Source: Chloroflexota bacterium (lineage in GTDB: Bacteria; Chloroflexota; Dormibacteria; Dormibacterales; Dormibacteraceae). Taken from it: a stretch of 30,622 nt of DNA. The stretch lies in assembly GCA_005880175.1 (NCBI GenBank), contig VBJR01000023.1, positions 21,070 to 51,691 of the forward strand, written 5' to 3'. The position numbers and the translations under genes are program-made. Of the stretch, positions 1 through 8,810 are shown in pieces; the first letter of the stretch is position 1, and each line of letters opens with the position of its first letter. Under the pieces are notes generated by a model. That model worked only from the letters and a program-made list of their open reading frames with translations, was not told the DNA's origin and did not search any database.

Positions 1-1350
1 GAACTCCTCGACCTCGCGCGGGTAGATGTTCTCGCCGCCCCGGATGATCATGTCCTTGATGCGGCCGACGATGTTCAGGTAGCCGTCCTCGTCCATCGTG
101 GCCAGGTCGCCCGTGTGCATCCAGCGGCCGGCGTCGATCGCCTCCCGCGTCGCCTGCTCGTTGTTCCAGTACCCGAGCATCACGATGTAGCCGCGGCTGC
201 ACAGCTCGCCGGGCTCGCCGCGCGGCACGACGCGGCCGGTCGCCGGGTCCACGACCTTGATCTCGACGTGCGGATGGACCGGGCCGACCGTCGCCACGCG
301 CTTCTGGAGCGGATCGTCCGTGTTGCTCTGCGTCGACACGGGCGAGGTCTCGGTCATGCCGTAGCAGATCGTGACCTCGGGCATGTTCATCACGGTCTGC
401 ACCTTCTTCATCACCTCGACCGGGCACGGCGAGCCGGCCATGATCCCGGTGCGCAGCGACGAGAAGTCGAACCGCGAGAACTCGGGGTGCTCGAGCTCGG
501 CGATGAACATGGTGGGCACGCCGTACAGCGCGGTGCAGCGCTCCTCCTGCACCGCCTCCATGCTGGCCACGGGCTCGAACGATTCGGCGGGCACGACCAT
601 GCCCGCGCCGTGCGTGGTGCAGGCCAGGTTGCCGAGCACCATGCCGAAGCAGTGGTAGAACGGCACCGGGATGCACACGCGGTCCCGCTCCGTGTAGTGG
701 AGCCGCTCGCCGATGAAGAACCCGTTGTTGAGGATGCTGTGGTGGGAGAGCGTGGCGCCCTTGGGGAACCCGGTCGTGCCGGACGTGTACTGGATGTTGA
801 TGGGCTCGTCGAACTGGAGCTCGGCCTCGCGCGCGGCGAGGTCATCCGCGCTCACCCGGTCGGCGTCGCGCAGCAGCGCCTGCCAGCCGTCCTCCAGCAC
901 CAGCGCCTCGCGCAGCTCCGGGCACCGGCCCCTGACCTCGCCCAGCATCGCGACGTAGTCGGCCGTGCGGAAGCGCTCGGCCAGGATCAGCAGGCTGGTC
1001 CCCGACTGGTCGAGCGCGTACTCCAGCTCCGACGTCTTGTACGCCGGGTTGATGTTGACGAGGATGGCGCCGATGCGCGCCGTCGCGTACTGGACGACGA
1101 CCCACTCGGACCGGTTGGGCGACCAGATGCCGACGCGGTCGCCCTTGCCGACGCCGCGCGCCATCAGCCCTCGCGCCGCCAGCCCGACCTGCTCCCAGAG
1201 CTCGCGGTAGGTGGCGCGGTATCGCTGGTGGCGGACCACGAGCGCCTCCCGGTCGCCGTGGCGCTCGACCGTCCGGCGAAGGTTCTCTCCGATCGTCTCG
1301 CCGATGAGCGGGACGCTGCTGGCACCGTGGACGTATGACGGCGCGCTCAT
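1..1350 (-). CDS. AMP-forming acyl-CoA synthetase (FadD-like), C-terminus cut by window edge
   Basis: Activates a fatty or other carboxylic acid with ATP to the acyl-adenylate and then the CoA thioester. All 450 visible codons are open and the frame runs off base 1, so roughly the last 90 residues are missing compared with the usual ~540. The ATP P-loop [12 protein letters not shown] lies near residues 180-190, followed by [11 protein letters not shown] (A5) and [13 protein letters not shown] / GRIKDMI (A7-A8); the last visible residues are PREVEEF, before the C-terminal lysine domain. The ATG at 1350 is preceded on the minus strand by GGAGG seven bases upstream, so this gene has a normal Shine-Dalgarno leader. 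It is divergent from mug. Membership of the ANL superfamily is clear; chain-length specificity cannot be read. Confidence 0.93.
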   Translation of the reverse strand, partial: MSAPSYVHGASSVPLIGETIGENLRRTVERHGDREALVVRHQRYRATYRELWEQVGLAARGLMARGVGKGDRVGIWSPNRSEWVVVQYATARIGAILVNINPAYKTSELEYALDQSGTSLLILAERFRTADYVAMLGEVRGRCPELREALVLEDGWQALLRDADRVSADDLAAREAELQFDEPINIQYTSGTTGFPKGATLSHHSILNNGFFIGERLHYTERDRVCIPVPFYHCFGMVLGNLACTTHGAGMVVPAESFEPVASMEAVQEERCTALYGVPTMFIAELEHPEFSRFDFSSLRTGIMAGSPCPVEVMKKVQTVMNMPEVTICYGMTETSPVSTQSNTDDPLQKRVATVGPVHPHVEIKVVDPATGRVVPRGEPGELCSRGYIVMLGYWNNEQATREAIDAGRWMHTGDLATMDEDGYLNIVGRIKDMIIRGGENIYPREVEEF

Positions 1351-1421
1351 AGCCCGACCTCCAAGTGGTAGCTGACCGCTACAGCATCGCACCGCCGGGC
1401 CGGGCGCGCCAGAGCCTGCGC

Positions 1422-1427
1422 TACGCT
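1422..1427 (+). promoter_or_regulatory. Leaderless -10 box for mug
   Basis: TACGCT (TANNNT) lies 8 nt before the GTG at 1436. There is no Shine-Dalgarno sequence, so the transcript probably begins at the start codon, which supports this GTG as the start. Confidence 0.5.
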
Positions 1428-1435
1428 CACGGTCC

Positions 1436-2062
1436 GTGAGCCGGATTCCACCGCGCGAGCCGAGAGACGGGCCTGATCCGCGTGTCGTCGGTGGAATCCG
1501 GCCGGGCGAGGAGCGCCGGCGGCCCACCGCGGCGGAGATCGCCGCCGCCCGCGGGCGGCCGGTGCCCGACGTGCTCGCCCCGGACCTGCGGGTCCTGTTC
1601 TGCGGCATCAACCCGAGCCTGTACTCCGCCGCCGCCGGCCACCACTTCGCGCGGCCCGGCAACCGCTTCTGGCCCACCCTGCACGGGGCCGGGTTCACCG
1701 CCCTCCAGCTCTCGCCGTTCGATGACCGCCTCCTGCTCGACCACGGCCTCGGCTGCACGAACCTGGTCGAGCGGGCGACGGCCCGCGCCGACGAGCTCAC
1801 GCCCGCGGAGCTGCGCGCCGGCGGGGAGCGCCTCACCGCGGTGCTGCTGGACCTGCGGCCGCGCTGGCTGGCCGTGCTCGGTGTCAGCGCGTACCGGGCG
1901 GCGTTCCAGCGTCCCCGGGCGGTCGCCGGGCCGCAGCCGTTCCGCGTCGGGTGCACGGGCGTGTGGCTGCTGCCGAACCCGAGCGGCCTCAACGCGCACT
2001 ATCAGCTGCCCGACCTCGTGGCCGCCTACCGGCCCCTGTGCCAGGCCGCATGTATCATCTAG
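1436..2062 (+). CDS. mug: Mug-family G/U mismatch-specific uracil-DNA glycosylase
   Basis: Removes uracil (and ethenocytosine) from mismatches with guanine, starting base-excision repair. The family active-site motif is visible as FCGINPS around residue 55, followed by [13 protein letters not shown], which matches the Mug pattern G-I-N-P...F-A-x-P-x-N-R-F-W. The second catalytic-loop motif NPSGLNAHY lies near residue 182. The protein is 208 aa, with an N-terminal extension of ~45 residues relative to E. coli Mug that includes the segment [20 protein letters not shown], typical of high-GC homologues. The GTG start is chosen because a TACGCT -10 box sits 8 nt upstream. A perfect 13-bp inverted repeat lies inside the first 22 codons. 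No partner gene is linked; the next gene downstream (sbp) has its own ribosome-binding site. Confidence 0.93.
   Translation: MSRIPPREPRDGPDPRVVGGIRPGEERRRPTAAEIAAARGRPVPDVLAPDLRVLFCGINPSLYSAAAGHHFARPGNRFWPTLHGAGFTALQLSPFDDRLLLDHGLGCTNLVERATARADELTPAELRAGGERLTAVLLDLRPRWLAVLGVSAYRAAFQRPRAVAGPQPFRVGCTGVWLLPNPSGLNAHYQLPDLVAAYRPLCQAACII
1441..1501 (+). repeat. Perfect 13-bp inverted repeat inside the 5' end of mug
   Basis: CCGGATTCCACCG at 1441-1453 is exactly complementary to CGGTGGAATCCGG at 1489-1501, with 35 nt between. In the mRNA it would fold a strong stem starting a few bases after the GTG start codon. Confidence 0.7.
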
Positions 2063-2225
2063 CACGGCTCATGGTGACAACCGGGTCTCGGCTCACTCGG
2101 CGACGTGTGATCGACTTCTGCCGTCACCGCACCTGCTCCTGTAGGTAGCGCACCCCGCCAGCTGACCGAGAACGGCCGCTGCTGCGACCGATTCTCAATC
2201 AATCACTGACCTGGGAGGTGAGCCG

Positions 2226-3257
2226 GTGCAGCCGTCTATCAGTCCTATCCGTCGATCGCACGTGCGCGCGCTCGTGCTGGGCGCGCTCGGACTCGTCGTG
2301 GCCGCCTGTGGCGGCCTCTCCGGCTCGCCGGCGCCGTCGGGCACGCCCGTCAAGCTCACGCTGGTCGCGTACTCGACGCCGCAGGAGGCCTACGAGAAGG
2401 TCTTCGCCGCGTTCCAGAAGACGGCGCCGGGCCGGGACGTCACGTTCGCCGAGTCGTATGGCGCGTCCGGCGACCAGAGCCGCGCCGTGGACAGCGGGCT
2501 CCCGGCCGACGTCGTGGCGTTCTCGCTGGAGCCGGACATGACCCGCCTGGTGAAGGACGGCTACGTCGCCCAGGACTGGAACGCGGACCAGTACAAGGGC
2601 AACGTCACGGAGTCGGTCGTGGCGCTCGTCGTGCGCAGGGGCAACCCCAAGCACATCAGGACGTGGGACGACCTGCTGAAGCCCGGCGTCGAGGTGCTCG
2701 TGCCCAACCCGTTCACATCGGGCGGCGCGCGCTGGGACGTCCTGGCCGCGTACGCCGCCCGCAGCGGCGGCGGCAAGGACGACGCGGCCGGCCTCGCCTA
2801 CCTGAACCAGCTGTTCCCGCACGTCCCCGTGCAGGACACCAGCGCGCGCAACGCGCTGCAGACGTTCGCCAACGGCAAGGGCGACGTGCTGATCTCGTAC
2901 CAGAGCGAGGCGGTGTTCGCCCAGCAGCACGGGCAGGCCCTCGACTACGTGATCCCCGACGGCAACATCCTGATCCAGAACCCGGTCGCGGTCACGACGA
3001 AGACGAAGTACCCGGAACAGGCGAAGGCGTTCCTCGACTTCCTGCACACGAAGACCGCGCAGCGCATCTTCGCCGACGCCGGCTACCGGCCGGTGGTGGG
3101 CGGCGTGGCGAGGAGCGGCGAGTTCAAGGACCCCGCCAACCTGTACACGATCGACGACGTCGGCGGCTGGACGGCCGCGAACAAGAAGTTCTTCGACCCG
3201 CAGACGGGCGCGCTGGTGGACGTCGAGAAGAAGCTCGGGGTGGCGACGAAGTCGTGA
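2226..3257 (+). CDS. sbp: Sulfate ABC transporter substrate-binding lipoprotein
   Basis: Captures sulfate (or thiosulfate) outside the membrane and delivers it to CysT/CysW. The N-terminus is a lipoprotein signal peptide: basic RRSHVR, a hydrophobic stretch, then lipobox VAAC with lipidated Cys28. The mature part has the Sbp family blocks AYSTPQEAYEKVFAAF, SYGASGDQSRAV, VVAFSLEPDMTRL, ESVVALVVRRGNP and NPFTSGGARWD, the last near the anion-binding region. Length of 343 aa is normal. The GTG start is preceded by GGGAGGTGA. The stop TGA overlaps the GTG of cysT (GTGA), so this is the first gene of a tight sbp-cysT-cysW-cysA operon. Sulfate is the family default; a related oxyanion cannot be excluded. 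Confidence 0.95.
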   Translation: MQPSISPIRRSHVRALVLGALGLVVAACGGLSGSPAPSGTPVKLTLVAYSTPQEAYEKVFAAFQKTAPGRDVTFAESYGASGDQSRAVDSGLPADVVAFSLEPDMTRLVKDGYVAQDWNADQYKGNVTESVVALVVRRGNPKHIRTWDDLLKPGVEVLVPNPFTSGGARWDVLAAYAARSGGGKDDAAGLAYLNQLFPHVPVQDTSARNALQTFANGKGDVLISYQSEAVFAQQHGQALDYVIPDGNILIQNPVAVTTKTKYPEQAKAFLDFLHTKTAQRIFADAGYRPVVGGVARSGEFKDPANLYTIDDVGGWTAANKKFFDPQTGALVDVEKKLGVATKS

Positions 3258-4108
3258 CCTCCGCCACGACGGACCAGATCGGGGCGTACGGCGGTCCGGC
3301 GGCGGCCGGGCGCCGCCGGACGCTGGGCAGCCGCGCGGGCACCGGCCTCGGCGTGGGCATGGCGACCCTGTACCTGAGCCTGATCGTGTTCATCCCGCTC
3401 GGCGCGGTGGTGCTGCGGGCGGGCGAGGGCGGCCTGGCCGGCTTCTGGCAGGCGGTCACGACGCCCGAGACGGCGGCGGCGCTCACCCTGACCGTCGGCG
3501 CGTCACTGATCGTCGTCGCGGTGGACGTGGCGATGGGCACGCTGATCGCGTGGGTGCTGGTCCGCGACCGGTTCCCGGGCCAGCGGGTCGTGGACACGCT
3601 GATCGACATGCCGTTCGCGCTGCCGACGATCGTGGCCGGCCTGGTGCTGCTGACGCTGTACGGGCCGGCGAGCCCGGTCGGCATCGACCTGGCGTACCAG
3701 CAGGCGGGCGTCGTCGTCGCGCTGCTGTTCGTGACGCTGCCGTTCGTGGTCCGGACCGTTCAGCCGGTGCTGCTCGAGCTGGACCGGGAGATGGAGCAGG
3801 CGGCCGCGTCGCTGGGCGCCAGCCCGGTGACGGTCTTCCGCCGGATCGTCCTGCCCAACCTGTACCCGGCGATCACGGCCGGGGCCGCGCTGTCGTTCGC
3901 GCGCGCCATCAGCGAGTTCGGCTCGACGGTGCTGATCTCGGGCAACCTGCCGTTCAAGACCGAGGTGGCGGCCGTCCACATCTTCGGCCAGATCCAGAGC
4001 GACAACATCCAGGGCGCCGCGGCGGAGTCCACGGTGCTGCTCGTGGTGGCGCTGCTGGTGCTGGTCGGCCTCGACCTGGTCCAGCGCTGGGCGGCCCGCC
4101 GTGGCTAA
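3254..4108 (+). CDS. cysT: Sulfate ABC transporter permease CysT (CysU)
   Basis: One of the two membrane subunits forming the sulfate channel. Start is the GTG at 3254, which overlaps the sbp stop as GTGA, giving 284 aa. After a ~35-residue cytoplasmic N-terminus (TSATTDQIGAYGGP...) come about six hydrophobic helices, beginning YLSLIVFIPLGAVVL. The loop that docks onto the ATPase (EAA motif) is visible as EQAAASLGASPVTVFRRI followed by VLPNLYPAI. The region ISEFGSTVLISGNLPFKTE matches the conserved CysT C-terminal segment. The end overlaps cysW by 8 nt, suggesting coupled translation and fixed stoichiometry. Confidence 0.94.
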   Translation: MTSATTDQIGAYGGPAAAGRRRTLGSRAGTGLGVGMATLYLSLIVFIPLGAVVLRAGEGGLAGFWQAVTTPETAAALTLTVGASLIVVAVDVAMGTLIAWVLVRDRFPGQRVVDTLIDMPFALPTIVAGLVLLTLYGPASPVGIDLAYQQAGVVVALLFVTLPFVVRTVQPVLLELDREMEQAAASLGASPVTVFRRIVLPNLYPAITAGAALSFARAISEFGSTVLISGNLPFKTEVAAVHIFGQIQSDNIQGAAAESTVLLVVALLVLVGLDLVQRWAARRG

Positions 4109-4889
4109 GGTGGGGCTGCGCGTGCTCGCGCTGACGTACCTCGGGTTCCTCCTGGTCCTGCCGGTGGGCATCGTGTTCTGGCACACGTTCCAGTCCGGGA
4201 TCGGGCCCGTGCTCGACGCGCTGAGCACGCCCAACGCGGTGCACGCGATCCAGCTCACGGCGCTCGTCGCCGGCGGCGCGGTGGTCGCGAACACGATCTT
4301 CGGCGTCGGCATGGCGCTGCTGATCGTCCGCCACCGGTTCCTGGGCAGGCGTCTCCTCGACGCCCTGCTCGACCTGCCGATCGCGGTGTCGCCGGTCGTC
4401 GTCGGGCTGGCGCTGATCCTGGTCTACGGGCGCGCCACCGGCGCCGGCCACTGGCTGGGCGAGCGCGGCCTGGAAGTGATCTTCGCGCCGCCCGGGATGA
4501 TCCTGGCCACGATCTTCGTGTCGCTGCCGCTCGTCGTCCGGGCGGTGGCGCCGGTCCTGGAGGAGATCGGGACCGAGCAGGAGCAGGCGGCGTGGACGCT
4601 GGGCGCGTCGGCGTTCCAGACGTTCCGGCGCATCACGCTGCCCGCGATCCGCTGGGCGCTGGTGTTCGGCGTCGTCCTCACCCTGGCCCGCGGGCTGGGC
4701 GAGTACGGCGCCGTCGTCGTGGTGTCGGGCCGGCTCGTCGGCCAGACCCAGACCGCCACGCTGTTCGTCGAGGAGCGGTTCCAGAACTTCGACCAGCCGG
4801 CCGCGTACGCCATGACGTTCCTGCTCGCCGCGATGGCGATCGTGGTGCTGCTGGCGACCAACCTGCTTCGACCGAGAGAGGCTGCCTGA
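4101..4889 (+). CDS. cysW: Sulfate ABC transporter permease CysW
   Basis: Second membrane subunit of the sulfate importer, 262 aa, about six transmembrane helices starting [19 protein letters not shown]. The ATPase-docking EAA loop reads [20 protein letters not shown], and [15 protein letters not shown] matches the CysW C-terminal signature. The GTG start at 4101 lies inside the cysT coding end; the stop TGA at 4887 shares bases with the cysA ATG at 4889 (ATGA-type junction). It pairs with CysT as a heterodimer. Confidence 0.94.
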   Translation: MAKVGLRVLALTYLGFLLVLPVGIVFWHTFQSGIGPVLDALSTPNAVHAIQLTALVAGGAVVANTIFGVGMALLIVRHRFLGRRLLDALLDLPIAVSPVVVGLALILVYGRATGAGHWLGERGLEVIFAPPGMILATIFVSLPLVVRAVAPVLEEIGTEQEQAAWTLGASAFQTFRRITLPAIRWALVFGVVLTLARGLGEYGAVVVVSGRLVGQTQTATLFVEERFQNFDQPAAYAMTFLLAAMAIVVLLATNLLRPREAA

Positions 4890-5816
4890 TGTCGATCACC
4901 GTTCGCAACGTGTCCAAGCGCTTCGGCGACTTCGTGGCGCTCGACGACGTGTCGACCGACATCCCGAGCGGCGCCCTCACGGCGCTGCTGGGGCCGTCGG
5001 GCGGCGGCAAGTCCACGCTCCTGCGGGTGATCGCGGGCCTGGAGACGCCCGACAGCGGGACGGTCGAGATCTTCGGCGCCGACTCCACGCATTTGCCCCC
5101 GCAGCGCCGGGACGTGGGATTCGTGTTCCAGCACTACGCCGCGTTCAAGCACATGACGGTGGCCAGGAACGTGGCGTTCGGGCTGGAGGTCCGGCGGCGG
5201 CCCAGGGCGGAGGTCAAGCGGCGGGTGCAGGAGCTGCTGGAGCTGGTGCACCTGGAGCAGTTCGCCGGCCGCTACCCGGCGGAGCTGTCCGGCGGCCAGC
5301 GGCAGCGCATGGCGCTGGCCCGGGCGCTGGCGGTCGAGCCCAAGGTCCTGCTGCTGGACGAGCCGTTCGGGGCGCTCGACGCCCAGGTCCGCAAGGAGCT
5401 GCGGGCGTGGCTGCGCCGCCTGCACGACGACGTCCACGTGACGACGGTGTTCGTCACGCACGACCAGGAGGAGGCGATGGAGGTCGCCGACGAGCTGGTG
5501 GTGATCAACCGGGGGCGGGTGGAGCAGGTCGGGCCGCCGGGCCAGGTCTACGACGAGCCCGCCAACCCGTTCGTGATGACGTTCATCGGGCCGGTGACGC
5601 GCCTCGGCGGCCGGCTGGTGCGGCCCCACGACCTGGAGCTGATCGCGCATCCCGAGGCGGGCGCCGCCCCGGCGACGGTGGTGCGCGTGGTCCGGCTCGG
5701 GTTCGAGGTCCGCGTGGACGTCCGGACGCACGACGAGGACCTGTGGGTCCAGGTGACCCGGGCCGAGGCGGACGAGCTCGGGGTGCGGGCTGGCGGCGGT
5801 CGCGGCGGGCGGCTGA
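4889..5816 (+). CDS. cysA: Sulfate ABC transporter ATPase CysA, 3' end frameshifted
   Basis: Energises sulfate import. Walker [10 protein letters not shown] lies near residue 35, Q-loop [13 protein letters not shown] follows, the ABC signature is [15 protein letters not shown], Walker [13 protein letters not shown] and the H-loop [11 protein letters not shown] short C-terminal regulatory (TOBE-like) domain runs to [14 protein letters not shown]. After about 5790 the original frame continues open to 6196 with low-complexity Arg/Gly/Ser sequence that lies antisense to a convincing membrane gene (5821-6204). A one-base shift instead gives a short AVAAGG tail ending at TGA 5814-5816, just before that convergent gene. 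I therefore place the true end at 5816 and infer a frameshift near 5785-5800. If the sequence is correct, the protein would carry an unusual ~125-residue extension. Confidence 0.88.
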
Positions 5817-5820
5817 GCGG

Positions 5821-6204
5821 TCAGCGCCGCGGTGGGTGCTTCCGTCGCGAGTCCCCGTCCGGGGGCAGGACGTCCACGGCCATGCCGGTCCGGCGGCGGC
5901 CCGATTCCCAGACCGTGAGCCCGATGCCCGCGGCGGCCAGCAGGCCGGCGTCGGCCAGCAGGCCGGCGACGCCGTACGAGGTGGCCAGGAACCACAGCCC
6001 GATCACCACCATCGCGGCCCCGGTGAGGCCGCGCCAGTCGGGCCGCAGCGCCAGGCCGGCGACCGCGATCGCGAGCCCGATGACGAGCAGCTCGCCGACC
6101 TGGCGCGGCAGGCCGCCGGCCAGGGTCACGATGCCGAGCAGGGCGAGCACGATCAGCGCGGACATCACGGCCAGCAGCGGCAGCAGTCTCCGGTGACCCC
6201 TCAT
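5821..6204 (-). CDS. Small four-helix membrane protein, function unknown
   Basis: A 127-aa hydrophobic protein with four predicted membrane spans: [57 protein letters not shown] and [18 protein letters not shown], then a charged cytoplasmic-looking tail rich in Arg/Lys. I do not recognise the family. The start is taken as ATG 6204 rather than ATG 6213, because TCTAAT (minus strand 6217-6212) is a good -10 box 7 nt before 6204 and overlaps the upstream ATG. It ends a few bases from the corrected end of cysA, with which it converges. Confidence 0.7.
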   Translation of the reverse strand: MRGHRRLLPLLAVMSALIVLALLGIVTLAGGLPRQVGELLVIGLAIAVAGLALRPDWRGLTGAAMVVIGLWFLATSYGVAGLLADAGLLAAAGIGLTVWESGRRRTGMAVDVLPPDGDSRRKHPPRR

Positions 6205-6211
6205 CGCGTCC

Positions 6212-6217
6212 ATTAGA
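6212..6217 (-). promoter_or_regulatory. Leaderless -10 box for the membrane gene ending at 5821
   Basis: Minus-strand TCTAAT (5 of 6 to TATAAT) lies 7 nt before ATG 6204 and decides that start. Confidence 0.5.
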
Positions 6218-6292
6218 ACGTCTGGCCGGCCCGGCGTGGCCCCCGAAGCCGCGCGACCGTCGCCGGGCCGCCGCCGGGAGCGCCGAACGCGG

Positions 6293-6298
6293 TACCTT
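6293..6298 (+). promoter_or_regulatory. Possible -10 box for the DUF1232-rplI-dnaB operon
   Basis: TACCTT (TANNNT) lies 16 nt before ATG 6315, so a short leader of about 9 nt is possible. No clear -35 is seen. Confidence 0.3.
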
Positions 6299-6314
6299 TG
6301 GGCACTCGAAATCC

Positions 6315-6666
6315 ATGCGCTTCGACCTCGCGCGTGCGCGCGCGCTCCTGTTCGAGGTCCCGCGAACCGGCAAGCTCGCCTACTGCCTGATGCGCGACCG
6401 CCGGGTGCCCCTGGGCCCCAAGGTCGCCGTGGGCACGGCGCTGGGCCTGATCGTGAGCCCGCTGGACGTCCCGGCCTGGGTCCCGGTGATCGGCGACCTG
6501 GACGTGCTGGCCCTCCGACCTGGAGCGCGGCGAGAGCACCTTCGACCACGACCTGCAGCTCGTGCTCACGCTGGCGCGCGAGGGCGTCCGGCGCCTGCTC
6601 GCCGCTCGAGCCGAGCGGCCCCCACTGTTGGAATCCCGCGAATCGGAGGCAAGAGACCCGCTTTGA
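6315..6666 (+). pseudogene. DUF1232 (YkvA-like) gene broken by an internal out-of-frame gap
   Basis: The first 67 codons encode a typical DUF1232 start, including KVAVGTALGLIVSPLDVP and WVPVIGDLDVLAL, the hydrophobic hairpin of this small membrane-associated family of unknown function. At about 6511-6517 the frame shifts by one: the next frame carries DLERGESTFDHDLQLVLTLA, a helical C-terminus, ending with TGA at 6664-6666. Family members normally have about 25 more residues between these two parts, so a segment of roughly 75 bases plus a frame offset seems missing. A 9-bp direct repeat CGACCTGGA (6494-6502 and 6516-6524) flanks the junction. The restored stop overlaps the rplI TTG start, the coupling expected for intact operon neighbours. 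Confidence 0.7.
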
Positions 6667-7112
6667 AGATCATGCTGACCAAGGACGTCGCGAACATCGG
6701 CCTGGCCGGCGATGTGAAGGACGTCGCCGACGGCTACGGCCGCAACTACCTGCTCCCGCGCAAGCTCGCGGTGCTGGCGGGGAAGGGCGCCGAGGCCGAG
6801 GCCCGGCGGCTCCGCGAGGCGACCGCCCGGCGCGAGGCCAAGGAGCGCGACGAGGCCAGGGAGCTGGCCGAGCTCATCGACAACAAGACGGTGGTGGTCC
6901 GGCTCAAGGTCGGCGCCGAGGACAAGGTGTTCGGCGCGATCACCAACGACGACGTGGCCACCGCGCTGCGCCTGCAGCACCAGGTGGACGTCGACCGCCG
7001 CAAGATCGACATCAAGGACCCGCTGAAGCAGCTGGGCGAGCACCAGGTGCCGCTGCGTCTGCACCGCGAGGTGACGGCCAACATCAACCTGATCATCACG
7101 CAGGACCGGTAG
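6663..7112 (+). CDS. rplI: 50S ribosomal protein L9
   Basis: Binds 23S rRNA at the base of the L1 stalk and reaches between ribosomes. The N-terminal domain MKIMLTKDVANIGLAGDVKD with GYGRNYLLPRKLA is the L9 signature; a long charged helix (residues ~45-75) connects it to the C-terminal domain with KVGAEDKVFGAIT. The length of 149 aa is normal. The TTG at 6663 is preferred over ATG 6672 because it restores the canonical MKxxLxxDV start, lies 13 nt after GGAGG (6645-6649), and overlaps the preceding gene's stop. Followed 7 nt later by dnaB, the usual neighbour; the usual upstream rpsF-ssb-rpsR genes are absent here. Confidence 0.96.
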   Translation: MKIMLTKDVANIGLAGDVKDVADGYGRNYLLPRKLAVLAGKGAEAEARRLREATARREAKERDEARELAELIDNKTVVVRLKVGAEDKVFGAITNDDVATALRLQHQVDVDRRKIDIKDPLKQLGEHQVPLRLHREVTANINLIITQDR

Positions 7113-7119
7113 CGGTCCC

Positions 7120-8493
7120 GTGTGCGCCGTGCCGGTCTCGCCCCAGGTCCGCATACCACCGCACGACCTGGACGCCGAGACCTCGGTCCTGGGGGCCGTC
7201 CTCCTGGACCCGGCGGCGATCACGCGCGTCCTCGACAAGCTGAACCCGGACGACTTCTACAGGGAGAACAACGGGCAGATCTACCGGGCCGCGCAGAACC
7301 TGTTCCGCGAGGGCGAGCCGATCGACAACGTGACGCTCGCGGCGGAGCTGGGCAAGCTGGGCGTGCTGGAGCGGGTGGGGGGCAGGGCGCACCTGGCGCT
7401 GCTGCAGGAGTCGGTGCCGACGGCCGCCAACGTCGAGCACTACGCCCGGATCGTCAAGGACAAGGCGTACAAGCGGAGGCTGATCTCCGCGGGGACGCAC
7501 GTCTCGGCGCTGGGCTACGACGACGCGCTGGACGCGGAGGAGGCGGTCAACACCGCCCAGGCGCACGTCTACGCGATTTCCGACGACAAGGTCGGCTCGG
7601 GCATGGAGCACATCTATGGCCTGCTGAAGCCGGCGATGGACCGGATCGACGCGCAGATGGCGTCGGGCGGGGGAGTGATCGGGATCCCGAGCGGCTTCCA
7701 CGACCTGGACCGGATGACGAACGGCTTCAAGGCCGCCGACCTGGCGATCATCGCCGGCCGTCCCTCTATGGGCAAGACGTCTTTCGTGCTGAACGTGACG
7801 CTCCATGCCGCCGTCGAGCAGAAGAAGCCCGTCGCCATCTTCAGCCTCGAGATGTCGAAGGAGCAGCTCGTCGAGCGCATGCTCTGCGAGCAGGCGCGCA
7901 TCGACGCCCAGCGGCTGCATCGGGGCACGCTCAGCGACGTCGAGTACGAGCGGCTGGCCGGGGCGCTCGGGCCCCTTGGCGACGCGCCCATCTTCATCGA
8001 CGACTCGCCCACCCTCGACGACCTCACCATGCGGCTCAAGGCCCGGCAGGCGCGCAGCCGCGAGGGGATCGAGCTGATCGTGCTCGACTACCTCCAGCTC
8101 ATGAGCGGCCGCGAGCGCGGCGGCGACTCGAACCGGGTGCAGGAGGTGTCGGCCATCTCGCGGGCGCTGAAGGGCATCGCCCGCGAGCTCAGCATCCCCG
8201 TGATCGCGATCTCCCAGCTCTCCCGCGCCCCCGAGGCCAGGCCGGACAAGCGCCCGATCCTCAGCGACCTGCGCGAATCGGGTTCGATCGAACAGGACGC
8301 CGACATCGTCATGTTTCTTTACAGGGACGACTACTACAACCGCGAGAAGAGCGAGAAGCCCGGCATCGCCGAGGTCATCGTCGCCAAGCACCGCAACGGC
8401 CCCACCGGCATGGTGGAGCTGATCTTCCGCAAGGAGCTGACCCGCTTCGAGAACCTGGAGCGGCGGCGGCCCGAGGTCGTGGGTCCGGAGTGA
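7120..8493 (+). CDS. dnaB: Replicative DNA helicase DnaB
   Basis: Hexameric helicase that unwinds the fork and recruits primase. The N-terminal domain starts at PPHDLDAETSVLGAVLLDP and contains YRAAQNLFREGEPID; the RecA-like C-terminal domain has Walker A GRPSMGKTSF near residue 213, Walker B IELIVLDYLQLM near 320, and H4 region RESGSIEQDADIVMFLYR near 387. The length of 457 aa is normal and there is no intein in the Walker A or H4 sites where DnaB inteins occur. Start is GTG 7120; an in-frame GTG at 7129 is an alternative. Co-transcribed with rplI. Confidence 0.97.
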   Translation: MCAVPVSPQVRIPPHDLDAETSVLGAVLLDPAAITRVLDKLNPDDFYRENNGQIYRAAQNLFREGEPIDNVTLAAELGKLGVLERVGGRAHLALLQESVPTAANVEHYARIVKDKAYKRRLISAGTHVSALGYDDALDAEEAVNTAQAHVYAISDDKVGSGMEHIYGLLKPAMDRIDAQMASGGGVIGIPSGFHDLDRMTNGFKAADLAIIAGRPSMGKTSFVLNVTLHAAVEQKKPVAIFSLEMSKEQLVERMLCEQARIDAQRLHRGTLSDVEYERLAGALGPLGDAPIFIDDSPTLDDLTMRLKARQARSREGIELIVLDYLQLMSGRERGGDSNRVQEVSAISRALKGIARELSIPVIAISQLSRAPEARPDKRPILSDLRESGSIEQDADIVMFLYRDDYYNREKSEKPGIAEVIVAKHRNGPTGMVELIFRKELTRFENLERRRPEVVGPE

Positions 8494-8810
8494 GGCCGGC
8501 GCGGTAGCCGCCTGACCCGACGCCCGGAGGGCATTGTCCGCCCGCTGGGTGCTCCGCACCCCGGCGCCCGATCGCCGCATGTCGCGCCGCGGATGGGCTC
8601 CCCGCTCACCCGGCTGGCCGCGGTCCTCGGGGCGGCGGACCCGGCGACCGGCGATCCGCGCGAGGCCTGACGCCGATGAGCGGCCCGCCGCGTGCCCCGA
8701 GCGCCGCGGCGGCGTTTGGACCTGCGTGAGCCACGCGCCACGCGTCGAACGCCAGAGGTCCCGAGGCCGCCCGACGTCGCCCATGCCTTCTGCCCCTCTG
8801 ATCCTCGACA
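8494..8810 (+). other. 317-bp intergenic region without a supported gene
   Basis: An open frame at 8534-8821 reads as Arg/Pro/Ser-rich low-complexity sequence and resembles no family. The only structure seen is the hairpin at 8547-8561. No convincing promoter for the downstream lipoprotein gene is visible. Confidence 0.5.
8547..8561 (+). terminator. Candidate terminator hairpin after dnaB
   Basis: GGGTGC-TCC-GCACCC is a perfect 6-bp stem with a 3-nt loop, 53 nt past the dnaB stop. No T-run follows, so intrinsic termination is uncertain. Confidence 0.3.

Noticed and set aside
2063..2225. Possible SAM or cysteine-linked riboswitch upstream of sbp
   Set aside because: No SAM-I, SAM-II or SAM-IV core sequence or consistent stem set could be recognised; only a good ribosome-binding site is evident.
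7740..8330. Intein in dnaB
   Set aside because: Walker A and H4 regions are continuous and the protein has its normal length.
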